DNA of 49,969 bases from JAOTVV01 sp041602035. Its GTDB lineage: Bacteria > Gemmatimonadota > Gemmatimonadetes > Gemmatimonadales > GWC2-71-9. Positions 8,878-16,403 of the stretch are shown here, piece after piece. Numbering within the stretch: the stretch's first letter is position 1; the number at the start of each line of letters is the position of its first letter. Under the pieces are notes generated by a model that was given only the letters and a program-made list of their open reading frames with translations, made no database searches and was not told where the DNA came from. The stretch is from NCBI GenBank assembly GCA_041602035.1, contig JBFIHA010000020.1, positions 1 through 49,969 on the forward strand, given 5' to 3'. Both the position numbers and the translations under genes were made by a program.

Positions 8878-10524
8878 CTAGAAGAAGACAGGTTCGCGGT
8901 ACGCACCGTAGACCTCCTCGAGAACGTGCCGGATCTCGAACAGCGTGCAGTAGGCTCTGGCGCATTCGAGCATCGCCGGAATGACGTTGTCATCCCGCAC
9001 CGCCGCATCTCCCAGCTCCCGAAGCGCCCGGTCCACCCTGTCCTGGTCCCGGCGCGCCCTGAGCTCGGCCAACCCCCGCCGCTGCTGCCGTTCCGCCTCG
9101 TCGCTCACCGTCAAGATCTCGAGCTCGCTCTCGTCGCTGTCGGTGAACTCGTTCACACCGATGATGAGCCGCCGTTTCTGATCTACCTCGTGTTGAAACC
9201 GCATGGAACTCTGATGAATCTGCCGCTGAAACCATCCCTGTTCGATGCCCTTCACGACCCCACCAAGGCGACCGATCTCGTCGAAGATCGCCTCCGCTTC
9301 GGCCTCCATACGATTGGTCAGCGCTTCCACGTAGTACGAGCCGCCCAGCGGGTCGCTCACGTTGGCGACCCCGGTCTCGTATGCCAGCACCTGCTGCGTG
9401 CGCAGGGCCAGCTTGACCGCGTCCTCGGTCGGGAGCGCCAACGTCTCGTCCAGCGAATTGGTGTGGAGCGACTGCGCCCCGGCGAGGGCCGCCGCCATGG
9501 CCTGGTACGCCACCCGCACCACGTTGTTCATCGGCTGTTGTGCCGTGAGGGACACCCCGGCCGTTTGACAATGGAACCGCATCATCCACGAGCGCGGGTC
9601 GCTCGCGTGGTAGCGCTCGCGCATGTGGCGTGCCCAGATGCGTCTCGCGGCCCGCATCTTGGCGATTTCCTCGAAGAAGTCGTTGTGCACATCCCAGAAG
9701 AACGAGAGGCGGTGGGTAAAGCGGTCGACGTCGAGGCCCCGCGCCAGACCGTGCTCCACGTACTCGAAGCCGTTGGCGAGCGTGAAGGCCAGTTCCTGGA
9801 CCGCCGTCGCCCCGGCTTCGCGAATGTGGTAGCCGCTGATCGAGATGGTATTCCACAGCGGCGTGTGCTCGGTGGCCCACTCGAACAGATCGACGATGAT
9901 CTTGAGCGCGGGCTCGACCGGGAACACCCAGGCGTGCTGCGCCATGTACTCCTTCAGAATGTCGTTCTGTACCGTCCCGCGGAGCTTGGAGATGTCGGCG
10001 CCCTGCCGTTCGGCGGCCGCCACGTAGAAGCAGAACAGCATCGCGGCTGGCCCGTTGATGGTCATCGACGTCGAGACCTGATCCATGGGAATGCCATCGA
10101 ACAAGGTCTCCATGTCGGCCAGCGACGAGATCGCCACGCCGCACTTGCCGACCTCACCCTCCGAGCGCGGATGATCCGAGTCGTATCCCATCAGCGTGGG
10201 GAAATCGAACGCGACCGACAGCCCGGTCTGGCCCCGCTCCAACAGGAACTTGTATCGCTCGTTGGTGTCTTCCGCCGTGCCGAAGCCCGAGAACTGCCGC
10301 ATGGTCCACAGGCGGCCCCGGTACATCGTTGGGTGGATGCCGCGGGTGAACGGGTAGACGCCGGGATACCCCAAGTCCACGTCCGGATCGAGCCCGGCGA
10401 CGTCCGACGGCGTGTACAGCGGTGCCATCTCCGCAGAGCTTTGCGTCACGAAGTCCACCTCTGCGCGCTTGGCGTCCCGCTCGTATCGCCGCCGCCACTC
10501 GTCGAACGCCCGCTTATCCGCCAT
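8878..10524 (-). CDS. Adenosylcobalamin acyl-CoA mutase large subunit, isobutyryl-CoA mutase-like
   Basis: 548 residues, a TIM-barrel mutase large subunit without a B12 domain. Family marks are YPFTRGIHPTMYRGRLWTMR, TGLSVAFDFPTLMGYDSD, SGYHIREAGAT, SLHTNSLDE and DPLGGSYYVE. The two residues that separate methylmalonyl-CoA mutase (Tyr89, Arg207) from isobutyryl-CoA mutase (Phe80, Gln198) are Phe78 and Gln196 here, and the C-terminal tail also looks IcmA-like. The predicted reaction is therefore isobutyryl-CoA/butyryl-CoA (or a related branched acyl-CoA) carbon-skeleton rearrangement, rather than methylmalonyl-CoA. ATG at 10524 follows GGAGGAG about 8 nt upstream and overlaps meaB by 11 bp. Automatic annotation would probably say methylmalonyl-CoA mutase. 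Confidence 0.92.
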   Translation of the reverse strand: MADKRAFDEWRRRYERDAKRAEVDFVTQSSAEMAPLYTPSDVAGLDPDVDLGYPGVYPFTRGIHPTMYRGRLWTMRQFSGFGTAEDTNERYKFLLERGQTGLSVAFDFPTLMGYDSDHPRSEGEVGKCGVAISSLADMETLFDGIPMDQVSTSMTINGPAAMLFCFYVAAAERQGADISKLRGTVQNDILKEYMAQHAWVFPVEPALKIIVDLFEWATEHTPLWNTISISGYHIREAGATAVQELAFTLANGFEYVEHGLARGLDVDRFTHRLSFFWDVHNDFFEEIAKMRAARRIWARHMRERYHASDPRSWMMRFHCQTAGVSLTAQQPMNNVVRVAYQAMAAALAGAQSLHTNSLDETLALPTEDAVKLALRTQQVLAYETGVANVSDPLGGSYYVEALTNRMEAEAEAIFDEIGRLGGVVKGIEQGWFQRQIHQSSMRFQHEVDQKRRLIIGVNEFTDSDESELEILTVSDEAERQQRRGLAELRARRDQDRVDRALRELGDAAVRDDNVIPAMLECARAYCTLFEIRHVLEEVYGAYREPVFF

Positions 10525-11572
10525 GACTGCGCTCCTCCTGCAATTCCGCAACGATGTTTCGCGCCAGCCGGTAGGGACTCAACCGGCCGTCGACCACGTC
10601 GTCGAGATTGGCCGCCAGCACCGCCTCGCCATTCCACCGGTCCCACACCAGGGTGGACAGCGCCCGGTTCACCACTTCACGCGTGTGCTGGGCGAGCCGT
10701 TCCCGCCGCCGCTGGTGCAGCAGACCCGTCCCTTCCAGAAAAGCGCGGTGGCGATCGACCGCGTCGAGGACCGCCTGCACCCCTTCTCCCTTGACCGCCG
10801 CACTCTGGAGCACGGGTGGAGACCACGACGCGTCCGCCGCCCTGTCGGTCTGCTCGCGAGCCGCGCCGGCGGCGAGGCCCCCATGATGCGGCCCGACGTG
10901 GCGATACGCGTTTCCGCGACGGATCCCCAGCATGACCTCCACCTCCTGCACCAACCGGTCGGCGCCCGGTCGATCGCCCTTGTTGATCACGTAGAGGTCC
11001 GCGATCTCCATGACGCCTGCCTTGAGCACCTGCACGCCGTCGCCGGACTCGGGAACGAGGACCAACACGGTGGTGTCCGCACTGCCGGCGATGGCCAGCT
11101 CGGACTGTCCCACGCCGACCGTTTCGATGATGACCCGCTCGAAACCGAAGGCGTCGAGCACATCACAGACCTCGCGCGTGGTCGTTGCGAGGCCGCCCGT
11201 GGCTCCACGCGAGGCCATCGATCGAATGTATACACCCGGATCGAGCGTGAGGGACTCCATCCGGATTCGGTCGCCGAGGAGCGCCCCGCCGGTGAACGGG
11301 CTGGTCGGGTCCACCGCGACGACGGCGACCGTGATCTCGCGTTCGCGGTAGGCCCGCACGACGTGCTCGATCAGCGTGGACTTGCCCCCCCCGGGGGGGC
11401 CCGTGATCCCGATGCGGTGGGCCCGTCCCACCGACGGATGTAGCGCCGACAGGATCTCCTCGTACCCGTCGCGCCCGTTCTCGACCAGCGAAATCGCACG
11501 GGCCAGCGCCGGCACGTTTCGCTCGCTGACCCCCCGGACCAGACGCTCGGTGTGTGCCGTCTCGACGCTCAC
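10514..11572 (-). CDS. meaB: MeaB/ArgK-type GTPase chaperone of B12 mutase
   Basis: 352 residues, a SIMIBI-class G protein. The P-loop is GITGPPGGGKSTL, followed by VAVDPTSPFTGGALLGDRIRM, the ETVGVGQSE switch region and NKGD as the guanine-specificity motif. MeaB loads or edits adenosylcobalamin on acyl-CoA mutases and protects them during turnover. It is directly upstream of the mutase large subunit, with an 11-bp overlap. The GTG at 11572 is the likely start: a GAGAGGGG site lies upstream and the family's N-terminus begins there. The P-loop is written in an unusual run of 7 C followed by 8 G on the coding strand. Confidence 0.93.
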   Translation of the reverse strand: MSVETAHTERLVRGVSERNVPALARAISLVENGRDGYEEILSALHPSVGRAHRIGITGPPGGGKSTLIEHVVRAYREREITVAVVAVDPTSPFTGGALLGDRIRMESLTLDPGVYIRSMASRGATGGLATTTREVCDVLDAFGFERVIIETVGVGQSELAIAGSADTTVLVLVPESGDGVQVLKAGVMEIADLYVINKGDRPGADRLVQEVEVMLGIRRGNAYRHVGPHHGGLAAGAAREQTDRAADASWSPPVLQSAAVKGEGVQAVLDAVDRHRAFLEGTGLLHQRRRERLAQHTREVVNRALSTLVWDRWNGEAVLAANLDDVVDGRLSPYRLARNIVAELQEERSHGG

Positions 11573-11600
11573 GAGGCGTTCTACCCCTCTCCGTGCACGA

Positions 11601-12944
11601 TCACAGCAGAAGCCACGCTGCGAGACCCAGCAGCACGAAGAACCCGCCAATGTCGGTAAAGGCCGTGACGAACACCGAACTCGCGACCGCCGGATCCGCT
11701 CCCATCCGATCGAGAATGAGCGGCACCGCGGCCCCGAGCACCACTGCCAAGATCTGGCTTGCCCACATGGCCAACAGGACGACGAGACCCAGCCCCCAAC
11801 CGTAGCCAAGCACCGCCGTCACCACTGCCACCACCACGGCGACCGCGAGCCCGTTGACGAACCCGATCAGCATTTCCTTCCCCACGTGGGCCAGGCGGGT
11901 TCCTGGCGGGTTCAGCCCCAGCGCCAAACGACGAACGGTAACCGCCAGGGATTGCGTGCCCGCATTCCCACCCAGTCCGGCGACCACGGGCATGACGGCG
12001 GCCAAGACGACCAGTTGGGCGACCGTGTTCTCGAAGAGAAACACGACCGCCCCAGCCAGCAGGGCCGTCACCAGATTGAGATAGAGCCACGGGAGACGGC
12101 GCCGCACCGCGTCACGCCAGTCCGCCCCAAGCGCGTCCTCCGCTTCGCCTCCCAACCCACCAAACTTGAGCAGGTCTTCGGTGCTTTCGGCCTCGACCAC
12201 GTCGATCACGTCGTCGAACGTGATCCGGCCCAGCAGTTTGCCGGCGTCGCTCACGACCGCGATGGCGGGCACGTTGTAGCGCGCCATCAACCGCGCCACT
12301 TCTTCCTGGTCCATCTCCGGTAACGCCACCACGGGCGGCGGGTCCATGATCTCGTGCACGGGCCGATCGGGCCGCGCCACGACCAGCCGCTGCAGCGGCA
12401 GAATGCCCACGAGATGGTGCCTGGCATCGACGCAGTAGACTTGATAGAACTCCTCGATCTCTTCCGCCTGCCGGCGGATCTCCTCGATGGCCCGCGCCGC
12501 CGTCACGTCTTGATCGATCGCGACGACCGCTGCGGTCATCAACCCGCCGGCCGACTCCTCGTCGTAGGTCAGCAGCCGCTCGATCTCGCCGCGGTCTTCG
12601 ACCTCGGAGAGGATGCGTTCCGCAGCCTCGGCCGGTAGCTCCGCGATCAGGTCGGCGGCGTCGTCGTCGTCCAGCTCGTCGACGATGTCAGCCGCGTGTT
12701 CCGGCACGAGCGCCGCGAGCACCTCTTCGGGGTGCTCTTCCTCCTCCATCTCGGCCAGGGCCTCTGACACGATCTCAGGCGGCAGTGCTCGGACGAGCCG
12801 GAGCCGAGTATCGTCGTCGAGTCCGGCCAGCACGTCGGAGACGTCCGACGCATGCAGCTCGCGCGCCCGTTCGACGAACGCGCTGACGTCGCCGGATTCA
12901 GCCAGCGCCCGCAGGTCGCCCAGGTACTCGGCCTGCTCCGTCAT
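11601..12944 (-). CDS. mgtE: MgtE-family magnesium transporter
   Basis: 447 residues in the full MgtE layout. An acidic N-terminal superhelical domain comes first (about 1-125, with EEEEHPEEVLAAL and VDELDDDDAADL). A pair of CBS domains follows (about 130-255, containing LMTAAVVAIDQD and MARYNVPAIAVVSDAGKLLGRI). Five transmembrane helices form the rest, with the signature PVVAGLGGNAGTQSLAV in the pore region. It is a Mg2+-gated Mg2+ channel in the inner membrane. The ATG at 12944 overlaps the DUF502 stop (ATGA). The neighbours upstream are two CorC/CNNM-type proteins, so this end of the operon appears devoted to divalent-cation homeostasis. Confidence 0.95.
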   Translation of the reverse strand: MTEQAEYLGDLRALAESGDVSAFVERARELHASDVSDVLAGLDDDTRLRLVRALPPEIVSEALAEMEEEEHPEEVLAALVPEHAADIVDELDDDDAADLIAELPAEAAERILSEVEDRGEIERLLTYDEESAGGLMTAAVVAIDQDVTAARAIEEIRRQAEEIEEFYQVYCVDARHHLVGILPLQRLVVARPDRPVHEIMDPPPVVALPEMDQEEVARLMARYNVPAIAVVSDAGKLLGRITFDDVIDVVEAESTEDLLKFGGLGGEAEDALGADWRDAVRRRLPWLYLNLVTALLAGAVVFLFENTVAQLVVLAAVMPVVAGLGGNAGTQSLAVTVRRLALGLNPPGTRLAHVGKEMLIGFVNGLAVAVVVAVVTAVLGYGWGLGLVVLLAMWASQILAVVLGAAVPLILDRMGADPAVASSVFVTAFTDIGGFFVLLGLAAWLLL

Positions 12945-13600
12945 CCCTGCGAATCCTTGAGTAGCGAGTCGAGGTCGAGCCCCCGTCGCACCAGGTGAGG
13001 ACGTTCGACGCTGGGGCTCACCGCACCCGCCGAGATGATGAGCTTCATGGCGTCTTCGACGGAGATGTCCGCTTCCTTGACGCGCGTGACCGGGACCACC
13101 AGCATGAAGCCCGACGTCGGGTTCGGGGTGGTCGGCACGAAGACGTTCACGCAGGGTTCACCGACCAGGCGGGACATGACCGGCGCCGTGTCGTTGGTGA
13201 CGAACGCGACCGCCCACACCCCGTCAGTGGGGTACGGGATCAACACCGTGCGCCGGAACAATCGGGTCCGCTCGCCGATCACCGACTGCACGATCTGGCT
13301 CATCGCGTTGTAGATGCGGCCCGTGAGCGGGAATCGCGCCATGGCCGCATTCCACCAGTGCAGGAGCTGGCGGCCCGCTGCTCGGTGCACCGCCCATCCC
13401 ACGACCGTGACGGCGACCACGAGGAGCACGAACCCGAGACCTGGAATACGGAATCCCAGGTACCCGCGAATGGGCTCTCCCAGGATGTTGTCGATCGTGC
13501 GGAACATCCAGGTGAGCACCACCACCGTCGCACCCACCGGAGCAATCACCACCAACCCGGTGAAGAAGTACCGTCGCAGCCTCCGTCCGCCGAGCTTCAC
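12941..13600 (-). CDS. DUF502-family membrane protein
   Basis: 219 residues, matching the usual DUF502 length. It begins with MKLGGRRLRRYFFTGLVVIAPVGATVVVL, a typical DUF502 start with a first membrane helix. A second helix follows (about residues 48-70, IPGLGFVLLVVAVTVVGWAV), then a soluble part with PYPTDGVWAVAFVTND and FVPTTPNPTSGFMLVVP. The function of the family is unknown; plant homologues (LCV) are membrane proteins. GTG at 13600 overlaps the preceding stop as GTGA, and its stop overlaps mgtE. It is probably translated together with the cation-transport genes around it. Confidence 0.88.
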   Translation of the reverse strand: MKLGGRRLRRYFFTGLVVIAPVGATVVVLTWMFRTIDNILGEPIRGYLGFRIPGLGFVLLVVAVTVVGWAVHRAAGRQLLHWWNAAMARFPLTGRIYNAMSQIVQSVIGERTRLFRRTVLIPYPTDGVWAVAFVTNDTAPVMSRLVGEPCVNVFVPTTPNPTSGFMLVVPVTRVKEADISVEDAMKLIISAGAVSPSVERPHLVRRGLDLDSLLKDSQG

Positions 13601-14775
13601 TCAGCCGGTCTCCCCAACGCCACCATGGGAACGGGTCCACGCCGGATCAGCACCCGCTCGAGGCGGTTGGGGGTGGCGTCCAACACGTCGAATTCGAGGC
13701 CGGCCACGGAGTATCGTTCGCCCGTGTTGGGAATCCGCCCCGCGAGGCGGGTGAGGAGTCCGCTCACGGTCTCGGCGGTGTCCGGCAGCGTGACATCGAA
13801 GGCAGCAACGACGTCCTCCACGGGTGTTCCGCCACTCACCTCCATGAGCTGGACGGGAGCGGCGCCCGCACCGGCCACGCCGTCGTGTTCGTCGAAGATC
13901 TCGCCGATCAACTCCTCCAACAGATCCTCGAACGTCACGATCCCGGCGGTGCCCCCATACTCATCCAGTACGACCGCAATTTGCCGCCGGTCGCGTTGCA
14001 GCTCGAACAGGAGGTGTGACGCGCGTTTTGACGCGGGCGCGGTGGCGATGGGTCGGAGCGGCAGCTCGGCACCCGGCGCGATCTTCAACATGTCGAAGGC
14101 GTAGATCATGCCGATCAGATGGTCCAGCGACTCGCGGTAGACGGGCAGACGGGAATACCCCGACTCCACGAACAACCGTCCGATCTCGTCGAGTGAGGCG
14201 CCCTCGCGGACCGCGACGATATCGGTTCGCGGAGTCATCACCTCTCTCACCGGACGCTCACTGAAGGCGAGCACGCCGGACAACGCCGTGAGCTGGTCGC
14301 GCCCGTCCTCGCCCTGATCGCCTGCCGGCTCGGCCTCGGCCACGGCCGCCGCTACCACCGGCCCGCCACCGAGCGGTGACAGGATCGGCGCCAGCCGGGA
14401 CAAGATCGGCACCGCCCGCCCCACAATCCGCTCCGGCCAATATCGGCCAAGGGTGCGTGGGAAGGCGTACACCACCATCAAGGTCATTGGTACGGCCACG
14501 AGGAGCACGGCCGCGACAGCGAGCGGCACGGGCAAACCGTCGACGAGCATGGCAACGCCGAGGCCGATCACGAGCATGCCGAGCGTGGCGAGCCCCTTGG
14601 ATGCCCGCACGATTCGGTCCGGCGCCGCGAGCAGTCGTTCGGCAGCCGCGTGGTCCGGCGCCCCGCGCGCCGACCATCGGTACAGCTCGACCCGATGCAC
14701 CGACGACGACGCCACCGCCGAGAGCACGCCAAGGCCCGCGACCATGAGCCCCGCCGCGGCCAGCAGCCAACCCAT
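13597..14775 (-). CDS. CNNM/HlyC-CorC family protein, copy 2
   Basis: 392 residues. The N-terminus holds about three membrane helices (first at about 3-22, others at about 60-105) in place of a DUF21 domain. A CBS pair follows (VREVMTPRTDIVAVREGASLDEI, then YSRLPVYRESLDHLIGMIYAFDML and VLDEYGGTAGIVTFEDLLEELIGEI). A C-terminal CorC/HlyC domain completes it (ETVSGLLTRLAGRIPNTGERYSVAGLEF). Such proteins are linked to Mg2+/Co2+ efflux or its regulation. Its ATG shares one base with the stop of a second, related gene (14775-15977). The pair looks like an old tandem duplication that has diverged, mostly in the membrane part. Confidence 0.9.
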   Translation of the reverse strand: MGWLLAAAGLMVAGLGVLSAVASSSVHRVELYRWSARGAPDHAAAERLLAAPDRIVRASKGLATLGMLVIGLGVAMLVDGLPVPLAVAAVLLVAVPMTLMVVYAFPRTLGRYWPERIVGRAVPILSRLAPILSPLGGGPVVAAAVAEAEPAGDQGEDGRDQLTALSGVLAFSERPVREVMTPRTDIVAVREGASLDEIGRLFVESGYSRLPVYRESLDHLIGMIYAFDMLKIAPGAELPLRPIATAPASKRASHLLFELQRDRRQIAVVLDEYGGTAGIVTFEDLLEELIGEIFDEHDGVAGAGAAPVQLMEVSGGTPVEDVVAAFDVTLPDTAETVSGLLTRLAGRIPNTGERYSVAGLEFDVLDATPNRLERVLIRRGPVPMVALGRPAE

Positions 14776-15977
14776 CAGGCGTGCTCCTCGGCAGGGGCCT
14801 TCGCCCCCTCGTGCCGGCGCTCGAAGTAGACCCGCTGAATGCGACGGCGGTCGACCCGCTCCACCACCACTCGGAAGTCCCCGATCCGCAGTTCCTCACC
14901 CGGATGCGGGACCCGCCCGAGCTCCGAATACACGAGTCCACCCACCGTGGTCACTTCCTCCTGCTCGAGTTCGGTGTGCAGTAGCTCACTCAACGTGTCC
15001 AAGGTGACGGTACCCTCCACCCAGAACCGGTCGTCCCCCTCCATCACGACCGGTGGAATCTCTTCGCGGTCGTATTCGCCGTAGATCTCACCGACCACTT
15101 CCTCCAACACATCCTCGAGCGTGACGAGTCCGGAGGTCCCGCCGAACTCGTCCACGACAATGGCCAGGTGGGCCGAGCCCCGTTGGAAGTCCCGGAGTTG
15201 AGCCGTGAGCGATTTCGACTCCGGCACGAACTGCGCCGGCCGTACGAGACTCCCCCAGTGCTCGGGCCGCTCGGCAATGCCGGCGATGACGGCGGTGAGG
15301 TCCTTGGCGTACAGGATGCCATGGATGTCATCGAGATCGGCGCCGTAGACCGGAATGCGATGGTGCTCGCTCCGCCGCAGCTGCTCCACGACCTCGTGCC
15401 ACTCTGCATCGGCCGGGACGGCCAGGATGTCGAGCCGAGGCGTCATGACCTCCGCCACCGTCGTGTCGCTCAGGGAGATCACACCGGCCAGCATGTCCCG
15501 CTCCTCCTCGCCGACCACAGGCTGAGCCGGGACCGATCGAGGGAGCAGATACGCGGCGGCACGCTCGACCGCCGCCAAGAGGCCGAGCAAGGGGCGGAAG
15601 GGGAGCAGGCTCCGTCGCGCCACGGGGGCCGCGGCGGCGGACAGACGCGGCAACAGCACCCCCGCCGCGCGAGGCAGTCCGTCGGATACGACAAACAGGA
15701 ATCCCACCGTCACGGCCGCGGTGAGGAGTCCCTCGGGCAGCGGGCGCACCCACCACCGGACGGAGACCGACGCCGCCGTGGCCGCGATGAGCACCAGCCC
15801 GAGGCGGCTCGATTGCAGCGCACGTTCCAGGGGAACCGGATCGCGCGACGCCGGAGGCGCCTCGCCGAGCGACCGCGACACGGTTGGCGCTTCCTGGGCC
15901 ACGGCGAGCAGCGCGGCCCACAACGCGGCGGCAAGAGCCACGGCGGCACTCACGACGCCGACGGTGTCAGGGCTCAC
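14775..15977 (-). CDS. CNNM/HlyC-CorC family protein, copy 1
   Basis: 400 residues in the same layout as the next gene: Ala-rich membrane part (about 1-125), CBS pair (VAEVMTPRLDILAVPADAEWHEV, HHRIPVYGADLDDIHGILYAKDL, VVDEFGGTSGLVTLEDVLEEVVGEIYGEYD) and CorC/HlyC C-terminal domain (TTVGGLVYSELGRVPHPGEEL). The role is probably divalent-cation transport or sensing at the inner membrane. The GTG at 15977 overlaps the ybeY stop as GTGA. A CorC-type gene beside ybeY and phoH is a common bacterial arrangement; two in tandem is less so. The DUF21 membrane segment is only weakly recognisable. Confidence 0.9.
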   Translation of the reverse strand: MSPDTVGVVSAAVALAAALWAALLAVAQEAPTVSRSLGEAPPASRDPVPLERALQSSRLGLVLIAATAASVSVRWWVRPLPEGLLTAAVTVGFLFVVSDGLPRAAGVLLPRLSAAAAPVARRSLLPFRPLLGLLAAVERAAAYLLPRSVPAQPVVGEEERDMLAGVISLSDTTVAEVMTPRLDILAVPADAEWHEVVEQLRRSEHHRIPVYGADLDDIHGILYAKDLTAVIAGIAERPEHWGSLVRPAQFVPESKSLTAQLRDFQRGSAHLAIVVDEFGGTSGLVTLEDVLEEVVGEIYGEYDREEIPPVVMEGDDRFWVEGTVTLDTLSELLHTELEQEEVTTVGGLVYSELGRVPHPGEELRIGDFRVVVERVDRRRIQRVYFERRHEGAKAPAEEHA

Positions 15978-16396
15978 GAATCACGCGTCGATGCGAGCCG
16001 GGCCACGTACTCTTCCTGCCGCATCCACATGGGTGATCTCGATCGCTCCTCTCCCTCGGGGTGGTCGTGTCCCACCACGTGCAGCACGCCGTGCACGACG
16101 AGCCGAAGCAACTCCTCGCGGGTCGCGACTCCCTCCGCCTCCGCGGCCTGCCGGGCCATCGCCGGGCAGACGTACACGTCGCCGGCCAACCGACCCACGT
16201 GCGCGAGCCGGAACGCGATCACGTCCGTCACCTGGTCTCGGCCCAATGAGCCGGCATTCAGACGGCGCATCTCCGCTTCCGGCAGGAAGGTGATGCTCAG
16301 CGACACCGCGCCCTGACCCTCACCGTCGAGCACCTGACAGGCCCACGCCTCGACCGCCGCAGCGTCGGCCTCCGCGGCAAGCTCGGGATTCGCCAC
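15974..16396 (-). CDS. ybeY: Endoribonuclease YbeY (rRNA maturation)
   Basis: 140 residues. The zinc-binding signature is HGVLHVVGHDHPEGEERS (about residues 102-119), with the three metal-ligand histidines in place. Upstream are LPEAEMRRLNAGSLGRDQVTDVIAF and the GDVYVCP stretch of the family. YbeY takes part in 16S rRNA 3'-end processing and ribosome quality control. GTG at 16396 is 7 bp after the phosphodiesterase stop. The phoH-pgpH-ybeY order is a widespread conserved cluster, which supports the call. Confidence 0.94.
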   Translation of the reverse strand: MANPELAAEADAAAVEAWACQVLDGEGQGAVSLSITFLPEAEMRRLNAGSLGRDQVTDVIAFRLAHVGRLAGDVYVCPAMARQAAEAEGVATREELLRLVVHGVLHVVGHDHPEGEERSRSPMWMRQEEYVARLASTRDS

Positions 16397-16403
16397 CCGG
16401 ATA

